A stretch of DNA of 64,000 nucleotides from Argyresthia goedartella. Its lineage: Eukaryota; Arthropoda; Insecta; Lepidoptera; Argyresthiidae. Each line of letters opens with the position of its first letter. Position 1 is the first letter of the stretch. This document shows, piece after piece, positions 20,660 to 31,036 of this stretch. The notes beneath the pieces are model-generated. The model made no database searches and was not told where the DNA came from. It worked only from the letters and a program-made list of their open reading frames with translations. Both the position numbers and the translations under genes were made by a program. The stretch is taken from assembly GCA_949825045.1 (NCBI GenBank), contig OX463829.1:15904715-15968714 (forward strand), read 5' to 3'.

Positions 20660-21148
20660 ACTACACCTCCTGAAATATAAACCTAGGATTTTTTTTGTTT
20701 TTACAAATTTTTAAATCGAAGCTTTACAAAAAACTTCAGACCTCTGCGATGCTTCTTCAGCGAGATATTGGCAACGTGTTTTTCACCGTTTCAATGGCGG
20801 GGCCATGAGGTTTTCGGAGTCGTAAGGCTCCTGAAATGTAAACACCTAAGAGTTTTTGTTTAATTTTTACCAATTTTGACAAATTCAAATCTAGGTTTTA
20901 CAAAAAAGACAGGCCTCTGCGATGATTTTTCAGCGAGATATCGGCTATCATATATATTTCACCGTTTCGATGGCGCGGCCTTGGGGGTTTTTGTCTCACA
21001 GATCCTAAAAAATAAACCTAGGATTTTTTTTCTATATTTTTTTTTCCAAATTCAATACGTTATTTGCCTAGCTTTCAGGGCTCTGCAACGCTCGGTTTTA
21101 AATATCTCCGTGGCCGCACAGTTCTCCGCGTTTCAATGGCGCGGCCAC
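20660..21148 (+). repeat. Degenerate tandem repeat, about 165-bp unit, three copies
   Basis: Three units starting near 20671, 20832 and 21005 (spacing 161 and 173 bp). Each has, in order, CTCCTGAAATATAAACCTAGG, a T-rich stretch, CTCTGCGATG, CAGCGAGATAT and a GTTTCAATGGCGCGGCCA-like end. Identity is moderate, so the array is old. Confidence 0.7.
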
Positions 21149-21189
21149 GGTCAAACGCTTATAACTTTTTAACTCCAATTTTGACAAAT

Positions 21190-21262
21190 TTATGGTTTTG
21201 TTAATCAACTTTAACAAATTTTTACATAATCTTGGCATTACTCTTTTAAAAAAATCCATCAA
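21190..21262 (+). repeat. Third copy of the ~70-bp composite-border block
   Basis: ATTTATGGTTTTG, AATCAACTTTAACAAATTTT and CTTGGCAT blocks match 3983-4055 with moderate divergence, here without the RT fragment and directly after the tandem repeat. Confidence 0.55.
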
Positions 21263-22017
21263 CACGCATTATATCGAGACGAGAATGAAAATACAGAAAA
21301 ATTGCTGGAATCGCCAACTTATAATCCTTCTTGGCGGTTTGTTCATAACTAATAATAACTATTTACTGTACTAAATTCTGATTTTCTTAATTTTTTTTTT
21401 AAATAACCTCACTGAAGAAAAATATATACCTACTCGTGTATTAGATTGCGAAAATGTCAGTGCTAATATTTGTATCGCTAACGCCAAATAAAAATACGGT
21501 TTAAAAGTATTATCAATACCGTACAATATAAATATGTAGGTACCTATATATTTTCCATAACAAAACTTTTGGTAAGAGTCAGTACAAAAATTAAAGATAC
21601 ATAGACATTTATATACACAAGACTTACAACATACACTAAATACTAGAATACCTACCTACCTATGTTGCGTTTTTAGTAGTTTATCCATTTTATATTTATC
21701 AACCACAGAAATGCACACACAAACACACACACATTATAACTAACTTCTATATGTAACTTTTTAACCGTCACTTAGTTATTTTAAACTATGACTGTGTGAT
21801 GATTGTTCATTATTAAAATTAAAATTAATTTAAAAAAACTTAGTGTTCATTTAATCGACTCTTACGACGACGGAGAACGGATAAACGTTTTAAGTAGCTT
21901 AACCATAACTTTATGCAACAGAGGCAATATATTTGCCGTAATATTTTCAACCCTTATACGATGGCTTGGTATGAAAGTCCAAAAACAATGAAAAATAATG
22001 CACTACCATATAAGGAG
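21263..22017. other. 3' flank of tetraspanin B
   Basis: AT-rich, with an (AC)n run at 21713-21732. Probably holds the 3' UTR of tetraspanin B; the nearest candidate signal on the minus strand is ATTAAA (complement of TTTAAT, near 21849). Confidence 0.4.
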
Positions 22018-22089
22018 TTAAAACTCGGCTCTTCGTTCCGTGTTCTTGATAGTGTTTGCCAGGCAGAGTGCGAAGACTACAGCCACCAA
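22018..22089 (-). CDS. Tetraspanin B exon 5 (C-terminus)
   Basis: 23 codons and TAA: LVAVVFALCLANTIKNTER plus a short tail. Acceptor TTTCAG. Confidence 0.92.
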   Translation of the reverse strand: MVAVVFALCLANTIKNTERRAEF

Positions 22090-24970
22090 CTGAAAAAATA
22101 CATAGAAAACCTTAGTAACATAATTATTTTGGGGGCCTGGGCGGGGGCGGATCGGGGCTAGGAAGAGTAGTTTGAGATAGGGCAGTCATCAGCTCAGCAT
22201 TGGGACACTTCACAGGGGAAAAACACCTCTTGCTTGGACACCCTTAATTTTTTATTACCGCATGATTCATTATTTTGTTGTTATACCGACAACTGACTAA
22301 CTACACGCTCTAAGAACATTTTAACTCTACCTATTTGGTTAATGAGAGAGACAGACAAAAGTACAGTGGAGGCGTAATAATAATTCATCTCACCTCTACT
22401 GCGGCCAAAGCAATGGCCAAAAACCCGATAGCAAGGCCGTAGCTTCTTGCGACACCAACAACCACAGTGTCGCAGCCGAGATAGGAGTTCTCGAGTGTGC
22501 ATGTCGCAAAAGTCTTGGCACAGCAGTTTGCATTGTTAGCCAGGTCAGAAGGTAAATATATATCAGGTCCAGTCGTGCCGCAGCAGTGGAACTGAAAAAT
22601 AAGAAATCATAGGAGTTTAGAAAACAACAATGTTATCCTTAATTAGACCCATGATTTGGGCATATGGGCTAGAGTTAAAGAAATAAAAAAGTACAGAAGA
22701 AAAGTTCATCATTAAGCTAGAGGAAAATTAGGGAAAAATAAATATTTCAGACCATGTAATCTCTTGCCCCTGATGTACAAAAGCATCACAAAATTTGATG
22801 GCAACTCATGCTATCACTGTCTCCTCGTTTGAGCCACTTTGCATCACTTTATTTGTGCATCAGTTTGTACATTCAATCATCTGTCTCTCAGTGTTTAAGT
22901 GAAGTTGACTTTATCAAAAGCAAAAATGTCTTACAAATTCTTCAATCTTGTGGAAGACTGCCATGTTTTCTGAAGAAAACTGCTTGCCCAGCCATGTCGG
23001 GATCTGCTCTATGATTTCGGGCTGCTTGACGAAGATCAACGAAGCCAGTATTATCTTGCTAAGCATGAGCACTAGGACTAACACAGCATACTGAAATAAA
23101 TTGGAAAATTGGAAACATTAAGGACATGATTCAAAGATTATGGATAAAGCCTATCTGCCAGATAAATCGTAATTTCATTTACAATATAATTATGTTTGTG
23201 GTTTGAAAAACTCACCGTGACCAGGAGACAGTGGTTCTGCCTCCATGCGCTAACACATCCAATGAATGACACCAAGAAGACAATAGACCCAACCACGATG
23301 CCAGTGGTCGGGGCCAGGGTCAGGCTGCTGTGGCCGAACTCCTCGACCCAGGTGGTGACCTCGTTGAGCTGCAGGTGGAAGGCTAAGCCTACCCCTAAGA
23401 GGGCTAGACCGGCTACCTGGAAGTCAAAAGTTAAAACCAATAGGAGTAGGATGTAGAATCGTTTAGCAAGAGGAGGGGGGTAAATAGAGTAAAATCAGGT
23501 AGGGGCTGGATTATAACGCTACCACTCTTATTACAAGGCAATGCGTATTGAACGAGTTATTTATAAAAATAGTGTCTAACCTCAAATCAGATATAAAGCG
23601 ATAACGAAACGTACAATTGGGATGGGCAATTGAAGCTTAGAATTGAAGACTAAAATGGTGGTGTCAAAACAGTCTGTGGTCTAAAATGTCACGCATAATC
23701 TATGAAATGGAACGTAAAAAAAAAACTACGCCATTTGTGTCATGTGACATGTGTCATCTATCGTTTTCGACTTTTCGTTCAATCAAGCCATAATAATATT
23801 ACTATGCACTTTTGATTTCAATTGGTTTTGTTGGAGGGCTTGTAAGCAACTTTTGGAGTCCGAAATTATTAAAGATTGTCTTATATTATGGGATTCAATA
23901 AACGAGCAAGCTTCCAAGATCGCAAGGCATTCTCCTGTGTACACTGAGCTTTGAGGCGGGCTCTGAAGTTTAATTTCTATTTTAGAATCAAAAATATCGG
24001 TTGGAGTGTAGATAAGGGGATGCCAAGGAAAAAAAAACTTAGATTTTTTTTTGCGTTTAGATAGCCTGCTTCCGCCCCCCTATCGACACTCTGACCCAAC
24101 TTTGTAACTACATAGAGTCCCCGCCACCGCTCAAATCTTCGGCGCCACCGTCGTCTTGCCAGTGATACAAACATGCCTGTGAGATTAACATATTTAGTTC
24201 CACTTTCCGTCACAGGATATGATTGGTGGAGCGGACTCTAGTACAACTTTTAATCAATAAAAAATTAAGGAAGCAAAATGTCATTAGCAGAAATAAATAC
24301 AGCAAAGTCCTGAAAAAATAATGTAAAACAACCGCAACGGTTTTTTTGCGGTTGCGGTTTTTTATCATTATCTTAATAGATGTGAAATGTCTGTTATAAT
24401 TGTAATGTTATGGGCAAATGCTTATACATATATAATGAATGTGATAAAAGTTCTACCACGACATTTTGCTTTATGCTTCTCTGGATATCTTGGTAATAAA
24501 ATAAGACAGAAATATTATTTTCAGATGGTTAAAAAGAGCTCGACGAGATGAGACTGTAGGTATAAAAAGTCATTTTCGTCCTATCTGCACATACGACTTA
24601 ATGCTTCTGACGTCGAAGACAAACAAAACAAAAGCGGGTCAGTCACACCCGTCGCGACGCGAAAGGTAAGGGACAGACAGAGGTATACGCGAAAGGTAAG
24701 GGACAGAGGTTTATATAGCGCATAGCTCTGTCCTTCACTAGTCAAGTCGATTTTCCGCGTCAACAACTCAACATCCCCCGCGGGGTCTGGTGGGTGGTAT
24801 CGATAACGGCTTGTTGACGTGACACAGACAGAACACAACGGTTTTTTTGTCAAAATGTATTTCGGCATTTTGGTATTCATGAGGTTTAGATTAATGTAAA
24901 ATAACCTTACCGCAAAGAACAAGTTGACGAAGAACAGCACATATTTCACAATAAATACACCGCAACCCAT
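22018..24970 (-). CDS. Tetraspanin B (five exons, 228 aa)
   Basis: Minus-strand four-transmembrane protein. Exons in coding order: 24970-24911, 23416-23216, 23090-22935, 22591-22394, 22089-22018; all GT/AG, all phase 0. MGCGVFIVKYVLFFVNLFFA opens TM1; TM2 ends FIGCVSAWRQN in place of the usual GCCGA; TM3 YAVLVLVLMLSKIILASLIF; the large loop has CCGTTG, NCC, TC and GC (six Cys); TM4 and the tail LANTIKNTERRAEF close it, with the typical A-N-x-I-[KR]. Length fits the family. Exon sizes 60/201/156/198/72 parallel tetraspanin A (63/189/156/186/72), which argues for common descent. The promoter lies within about 535 bp of a hAT insertion (25506). Confidence 0.93.
22394..22591 (-). CDS. Tetraspanin B exon 4
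   Basis: 66 codons with the loop cysteines (HCCGTTG, NANCC, ATC, LGC) and most of TM4. Acceptor TTTCAG, donor GAG|GTGAGA. Confidence 0.93.
22935..23090 (-). CDS. Tetraspanin B exon 3
   Basis: 52 codons: TM3 and the start of the large loop (PEIIEQIPTWLGKQF). Acceptor TTTCAG, donor TTT|GTAAGA. Confidence 0.93.
23216..23416 (-). CDS. Tetraspanin B exon 2
   Basis: 67 codons: rest of TM1, small loop and TM2 to NHCLLVT. Acceptor TTCCAG, donor ACG|GTGAGT. Confidence 0.93.
23417..24910. other. Tetraspanin B intron 1
   Basis: 1.5-kb intron. A G/C-rich CCGCAACGG...GCGGTTGCGG imperfect hairpin lies at about 24328-24360, and a CGCGAAAGGTAAGGGACAGA duplication at about 24657-24707. No genes. Confidence 0.5.
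24911..24970 (-). CDS. Tetraspanin B exon 1
   Basis: 20 codons: initiator Met, Cys3 (probable palmitoylation) and first half of TM1. Donor GCG|GTAAGG. Confidence 0.9.
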
Positions 24971-25505
24971 TTTCGCCTGTAAATTGTATTCAAAACGCGC
25001 TCAAAAAAAATTAGACCGGCGTCACTATTCCTCTTGGGGCGTCACCGCTAGATTGATGTAGCTGTAGCCAAGCGTGGCCAAGCCAAGCTCACTCACTGCC
25101 AGTGCCAGTGTTGTTATTGTACAATTTTGAGTTGCCGTATCTGAAGATTAAAATTGCCGTATTTATGGGAAAAAACACGGCTAGACTTTACAAAACAGGC
25201 GGTTTTCTAGAGCTATCGTGATTTTTGATAGATAGTTTGGGTTATTTTAAACACGGTCTAAAAGTTTCAGGTGACGGAACTCAATAGTTTTTCAGATATG
25301 ATTTTTTGAAAATCTATAAAATTTTGCTTTTTGTATGACACACACAATAATACAACACGCAATAATAACCTCAAAATGTGTTACGTTTCGTTGAACGCTT
25401 ATTGTAATAGAGAATACATAGATGAAAGTGTGCATTAAACCGAATTATATTGTTATAAAGCTATTTTTGATCATAAATTTCTGTCACAAGCTTGTTTCTT
25501 TGCGG
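24971..25505. promoter_or_regulatory. Upstream region of tetraspanin B
   Basis: 535 bp between the tetraspanin B start codon and the hAT element. It must hold the core promoter and 5' UTR unless these were displaced by the insertion. No clear TATA box; the CTCACTCACTGCCAGTGCCAG repeat near 25090-25112 is the only local pattern. Confidence 0.35.
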
Positions 25506-26074
25506 TAGGGACACGAAAAAAGAATCGATTCCTAGGTGGAATCGATTCTTGCCTTTCGATACCGGGTACTTTTGGCATCGATCCTTTTTTTTCGATTCTT
25601 TACCGATATGAGTACTTTAAAGTGAGTATCGATTCCAGTCTATGACTGACAACATGACGGAACTAAAATCCAATCGAACCGCGCCCCACTACCTGCTGCG
25701 CGTCGTCTCGCCTTCACTCAGTTACTCTCTCTCGCTCTTCGGCTAAAGGACCAGTATCCAGAGCCGTAAAATTGGAAAAAAAACTCGCTCGCTCGTCGCG
25801 TCGTTCAGTCAGTCGATTGTTGTGTTGTGTGGTTGTGTTGACTGACTTTGTTGTTGTGTGTGTGTGCCAGCCAGCAGACAGCGCAGACGCAGAGACGCTA
25901 TTTTCCATTTAATCTGTTATTATTCGTTCGTTTTGTTTTGAATCAGGCCTAAACTCTGGACGTTGGATTTAGTCTCAGTGCTCTAGTTATTGTTCTGAAG
26001 GATTTAGTAAATATACTTGCTAACTAGGTACGCTCATTTCGTATCGTATAAAATTATATCGTAATTTGATCAAC

Positions 26075-28828
26075 ATGGCGCCGCCGAAAAGTCATGTTTA
26101 GAAGAATTTCCAAAAAATAAATGCTACGGAAGCAAAGTGTAAATTATGTTTTAAAATTTTAAAAACATGCGGTAATACAACAAATTTGAATAAACATATG
26201 AAGAAGAAACATTCAGCTCATGAAAGTTCAAGGTAAGAAACCGACGCTACTATAAAACAAAATCCCTATCTACCTGCAAACTAAACATGTATCGTGAAAT
26301 CATTATCTTGCTTGGCTATTTTATGAACATTAGGTACAAATATAGAAAGGAATAACAACGGTCTTTCGTTTCCGATTATCGGCAACTAGAGATTTACTTA
26401 CATAATGTCGATACTTTTCTTGTCGATGTGATATCGATACCTACTTCTAAAAAAATATCGCCGATACTAATCACCTCTCGAATTCCCTGATAGTTAATGC
26501 TTCGTTTATTTACATGATGATGGTGTAGTGTTTTATTTTCAAATAACTATACAAATAAATATCAAAAACTGATTTAAACAAGAGAGGTGACTGATCTGAT
26601 GACTGATTTTACAGCCATAGTAAACTTTTTGAGCTTCACGTTGACAGTGATTTCTTTTATCATTTTTTGATCTCACCATTCGATAGCTTTCTTAATTTAC
26701 TACTAGATGGCATTGTCAACTCTGTTTTGGAAAAATATTGACTATGATCCTTCTTTCCCTGTACCCTTCATATATCTAATTGTTAGGGAAATATTTTATA
26801 TGGGTCACGTCTGTTACCTTCTTCTCGGCAAATATCTTGAGGTCCAATGGTCTTTACGGGATTATCACTTGGGTTTAGGGGCACAGCACTGGGATTCGTT
26901 TGCATTAGTTCAGGCACAAAATCACACCATATTTATTTCACGGCAGCTCGCAACACAAGGCAATCGGTAATCTGTCACTCAGTCTGGGGAATAAGCGGGT
27001 GGGAGAAAAATTATATTTTGTGTAGGTAGATGCATCCGAAAGGCGTAAAACGAAACGTTTAAACACTAATCAATATTGCTTTTTTTTCAGCTTGAGTGAA
27101 CCATCCTCAGCAAGCAAGGAGCTAAGCCTATCCACATCCCCGAATATATCGGTGACGGATGTCGCAGTTACATCCGGACCATCGACATCATCTAAAGCAA
27201 AGGGTGACAAAGAAGAGGACTACATTCCGCCAATGAAAAAACAACTGTCCATTACTGACGCCTTACAGCGAAAGCAAGATTATTCTGTAGGAGGAACAAT
27301 GTACTGTCTTCTGGTTAAATGTCTACTTTACTTTATATGTGTCGACAAAAGACCATTTGATATCGTAAAAGGTCGAGGTTTTAAGCGATTAATGCATCAG
27401 GCGTGCCCTTCATTCAAACTCCCAAATGTTGACACATTGAAATCACATTTGGATAGTTTTTACCAAGTTATGTTAAATAAACTACAATCTACTTTTGAGA
27501 ATGTAAGTCATGTTGCATTAACTTGCGATATATGGACAGAAATGATGACCACAACAAGTTATTTAGGGGTCACTGCTCATTATATACAAAATTCAAAAGT
27601 AGTTTCGCGTTGCATCGCAACAATTGCACTTCATGAAAGACATACAGCTGATTATATTAACACAAAATTGACTGAAATATGTACTGATTTGCATATAGCT
27701 TTGCCTAAAATTACTGCTGTGGTAACAGATAACGGGGCTAACATGGTAGCAGGCATTACAAAATTTTTGAACAGGTCGAAACATTTACCTTGCTTTGCTC
27801 ACACAATTAATTTGATTGCCGAATCAGCTATGTCGGTACATGCTTTCAACGATTTGTGCTGCAAAGTAAGGGAAATCGTAAAATTTTTCAAAACAAGTGT
27901 TATCCGAAGTGACGAATTAAGAAAGAGACAAAATCAAACCCCTCTAAAATTGATTCTAGACGTAAAAACGAGATGGAATTCAGTTTACTACATGCTTGAA
28001 AGATACGTTACCCTGGCTCCATTGGTACATCAAATATTGATGATGAATACTACTGCCCCACCAACACCAACTGCAATTGAACTACAAGAGATAAAAACGA
28101 TGCTAACTATTCTTAAGCCCTTAGAACACGTCACGAAGGAAATATCAGGTGAGCAGTATGTAACCATTAGCAAGGTTATACCAATCGTAAATTGCCTTAA
28201 AACTCAAATTCAAAATATAGATGTGTCAGCTTCGCCTCTTGCAAAATCTGTTCAATCCACACTCTTATCTAAAATAGGGACCAGATTCGGACCCATTGAA
28301 GACAACTATTTTTTAGCTGCCTCTTGTTTATTGGATCCAAAATTCAAAAGTCTGCATTTCCAAGACCCAAGAGCATGCTCAAACGCTATTGCACATATTC
28401 GCCGTTTGTGCACTAACATGCAGGAGACGCACAGTAGTGAAACTGACAGTGACAGTTCCGCTGGTACAACAGTGGCTTACGATTTTTGGAGCCACCATAA
28501 CACGTTGGCCCACAATAAACAAAAAAAGGGCAGCGAAAGGGAAAGTTTGTTTTTAAAACCAGACGAGGTCTCACTGTATTTATCTAATCCTGTGGCACCA
28601 CTTTCCACAGATCCTCTCGCTCAATGGGAGGATATGCGTAACACATTTCCGTGCTTATATAAAATAGCTCAGGAATTGCTCACCATACCGGCAACTTCAG
28701 TGCCATCTGAGAGGTTATTTTCGAAAGCGGGCGCTACGATGACCAAGATTCGTAATAGGCTGGCATCGAAACGTTTAAATAAGTTATTATTTTTAGGCGA
28801 TTGTACAGAAGATGAATGGGAACTATAA
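26075..28828 (+). pseudogene. hAT transposase, two exons, single stop in the BED finger
   Basis: Exon 1 26075-26232 (MAPPKSHV, then the BED zinc finger with CKLC and HMKKKH), donor CAAG|GTAAGA. Exon 2 27091-28828 after a TTTTTTTCAG acceptor; the junction completes a Ser codon. Exon 2 (about 578 codons) is open throughout and has the RNase H-like catalytic core: TCDIWTE (first Asp, about residue 146 of this part), VVTDNGANM (second Asp, about 213), CFAH, TRWNSVYYML, and the C-terminal dimerisation block with PSERLFSKAG (catalytic Glu, about 540). The only lesion seen is TAG at 26099-26101, where the conserved Trp of the BED finger is expected. Otherwise it looks competent. About 630 aa, normal for the family. 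Confidence 0.9.
26233..27090 (+). other. hAT transposase intron
   Basis: 858-bp GT/AG intron. It includes TCGATACTTTTCTTGTCGATG (26408-26428), related to the subterminal motifs of the element. Confidence 0.6.
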
Positions 28829-29544
28829 ATACAACGTATAGTTCCCAATTCTCTTATGTGCAATCACCTAAAAACAATAACTTTTTCAATCCAGTCGATA
28901 AGTGTGCGTGTTTTGATTGACAAATAAAATATGTTATAGAAAACACGCAGTAGTCTGCAAACGTTGCCATCATTTAGCTAGACATTAAATGACGCCAAAA
29001 TTTGCAATTTACTGCGTGTTTTATTTTTAGTACTAGATTTGTTGAACAAATTTTTGCAGTTAAATAATTATTTTAATGTAAATGACTTGATAGGTGATAA
29101 GTCCTTTGCTGTTAATTGAAAATTATGCCCATGAAAAAGCGAAATTATATTTTTTTATGTAATTTTTTTAATTAAAATTGCATGATTGATTTATTTCTTG
29201 TCTTGTTTTATTTCAAAACATATAAAGTATGAAGACTTACGTAAAAAAATGTCAGTTTACAGACCATTCAACTGTCTATTTTATTCTACGTAAAAAGTAC
29301 TCGATACCTTGAAGTATCGATACTTTTGATACAGATACCGATACCGTATCGATACTTTTCTTTCGATACTTCTTATGAGTACAATATCGATACTTTTGTT
29401 TCGATACCGTGTCCCTACTTTGCGGTTTTGGACTTGTGCTTTTTTTTTTCCGTCTTTATCCCTAAGGAAAGGCAATAGCAATCAAAGCCGTACAGCCAAG
29501 TCTTCAGTGTTTACATCTTCTTATTCCGTTTCCGAGGTTTCGAA

Positions 29545-29808
29545 AGGCCGAAGCCAGGTCTTCCGTATTTCTTGTTTTTAAGGCCAAAGCCGAGTCTTCC
29601 GTAGTTTTGTTTTTTAAGGCCGAAGCCAGGTCTTCCGTATATCTTGTTTTTAAGGCCGAAGCCAAGTCTTCCGTAGTTTTGATTTTTCAGGTCGAAGCCA
29701 GGTCTTCCGTAGTTTTGTTTTTTAAGGCCGAAGCCAGGTCTTGCGTGTTTTTGTTTCAGCCGAAGCCAAATCTTTTTGTTTGTTTTATAAGGCCGAAGCC
29801 ACGTCACA
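29545..29808 (-). repeat. 36-bp minisatellite in the 3' region of the I-type element
   Basis: Eight units, starts at 29546, 29582, 29618, 29654, 29690, 29726, 29758 and 29791: five exact 36-bp steps, then 32 and 33. On the minus strand it keeps a frame open, giving 12-residue repeats of the form YGRPGFGLKKQN. This open frame (29939-29511, 142 codons) is not the RNase H frame. Confidence 0.9.
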
Positions 29809-29883
29809 TTTGAGGAGTCATGTCCGTGTAATATATCTCTTAGTCCGTGTATTGTTCCAAGTCCGATACATATTTTTACCACT

Positions 29884-31026
29884 CTAAATATCTTCAATAG
29901 TAGAGCAGATATAATCGTAAATATATTGATAATTTTCAAAATTCTTCAATAAGTCAACAGTGGTACGCGGGATATCTTCTGGTTTGTAGATGAGCAACAG
30001 TTTATCAATAAAGGCAAGGCGTTGTATAATATGGGCGGGGCAATCGAAAAATATATGATCCAGTGTTTGATTAGCGGCATTACAGATATTACAAATTGGC
30101 GAAGAAATAATTTGCATACGGTGAAGATGTGATCCGAAGCGACAGTGACCAAATCTGAGACGTGTCATTATAACATAGAATTTCCTGATTTTCCACATGT
30201 TTGACTTAGAGAACCAGGCACGTCCAATCCTTCCACTAACGGATCCGTACCAGCAATCTTTAACTGCAAGAGTTTGTTGCCAATAACTAAACCATTCTTG
30301 TTTCAAATTCTGTTTGAGTTTGGTAATGAAATCAGAGTTTGGCACAGGTACAGTAGACTCAGGAGCATTACTTTCAACGATCGCCTTGGCCAGGAAGTCG
30401 GCATTTTCGTTTCCTGTCACTCCGACATGAGATGGAGTCCACATAAAGATAATATGTACATTTAATTTATGAAGTTGGGAGTAGCGATTCTTGATATCGT
30501 AAATAATATAATTGGTGTTGCAGTCTAGTTTGTTTGATTGAAGAGCTTTTAGAGTACTCATACTGTCAGATATTATGACCCACTTGTTTTCCGGGGAATC
30601 AGCTGGGTGTTCCGAAATATAAGTTAATGCTTTCGATATAGCAAGTGCTTCTGCTGAAAAGATACTCATTTCTTGTGGCAATTTCACTCCGAATCCATTT
30701 TTAATGTGCGGTAGGTATATAGCTGCGGAAACGCCCTTATCAGTTTTTGAACCATCAGTGTATATTTGAGTAAAATCAATATATCTTGCCAGTTGTTCAC
30801 AGATTTCATGTTTATTCTTTTTCTCGGGATCAATATGAAATACCATTGAAGTGAATTTACTATCAAAATCGTCTGAGTAGCATGCCCAATGATCTTGGCT
30901 TCTATGTATATTAGACTGCTGATTAAAGTCAACCATATAGGAAAAATCATGAAGAATGTAGGGAGTTTTGGAGGAAGAGGCCAAAGCCTGATTATTTCTG
31001 TAAAATTGTACCAAATTTTTTAACAA
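29884..31026 (-). pseudogene. RNase H and C-terminal zinc region of I-type ORF2
   Basis: RNase H1-type fold with the catalytic set visible: IYTDGSKTDKGVSAA (Asp), FSAEALAISKAL (Glu), VIISDSMSTLKAL (Asp) and GVTGNENADFLAKA (His/Asp region, WTPSHVGVTGN). The C-terminus has CNICNAANQTLDHIFFDC, the Cys/His cluster typical of the end of non-LTR ORF2. The frame is separated from the RT by frameshifts near 31030 and 31280. Confidence 0.88.
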
Positions 31027-31036
31027 AGGATGGGGC

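Larger units (their letters stand above)
25506..29417 (+). mobile_element. hAT transposon, 3.9 kb, complete ends
   Basis: Flanked by the 8-bp duplication CTTTGCGG (25498-25505 and 29418-29425), the hAT hallmark. The terminal inverted repeat is TAGGGACACG (25506-25515; complement at the right end). Many subterminal copies of ATCGATACTTTT-like motifs lie within about 150 bp of both ends, as is usual for hAT transposase binding. Carries one two-exon transposase gene. Confidence 0.95.

Noticed and set aside
22281..22502. 73-codon minus-strand frame over tetraspanin B exon 4
   Set aside because: Out-of-frame shadow of the real exon, which is fixed by splice sites and the CCG/CC cysteines.
29511..29939. 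Glycine-rich repeat protein as a host gene
   Set aside because: It lies between the RNase H stop and the A-tail of the I element, inside its target duplication, so it belongs to the transposon.
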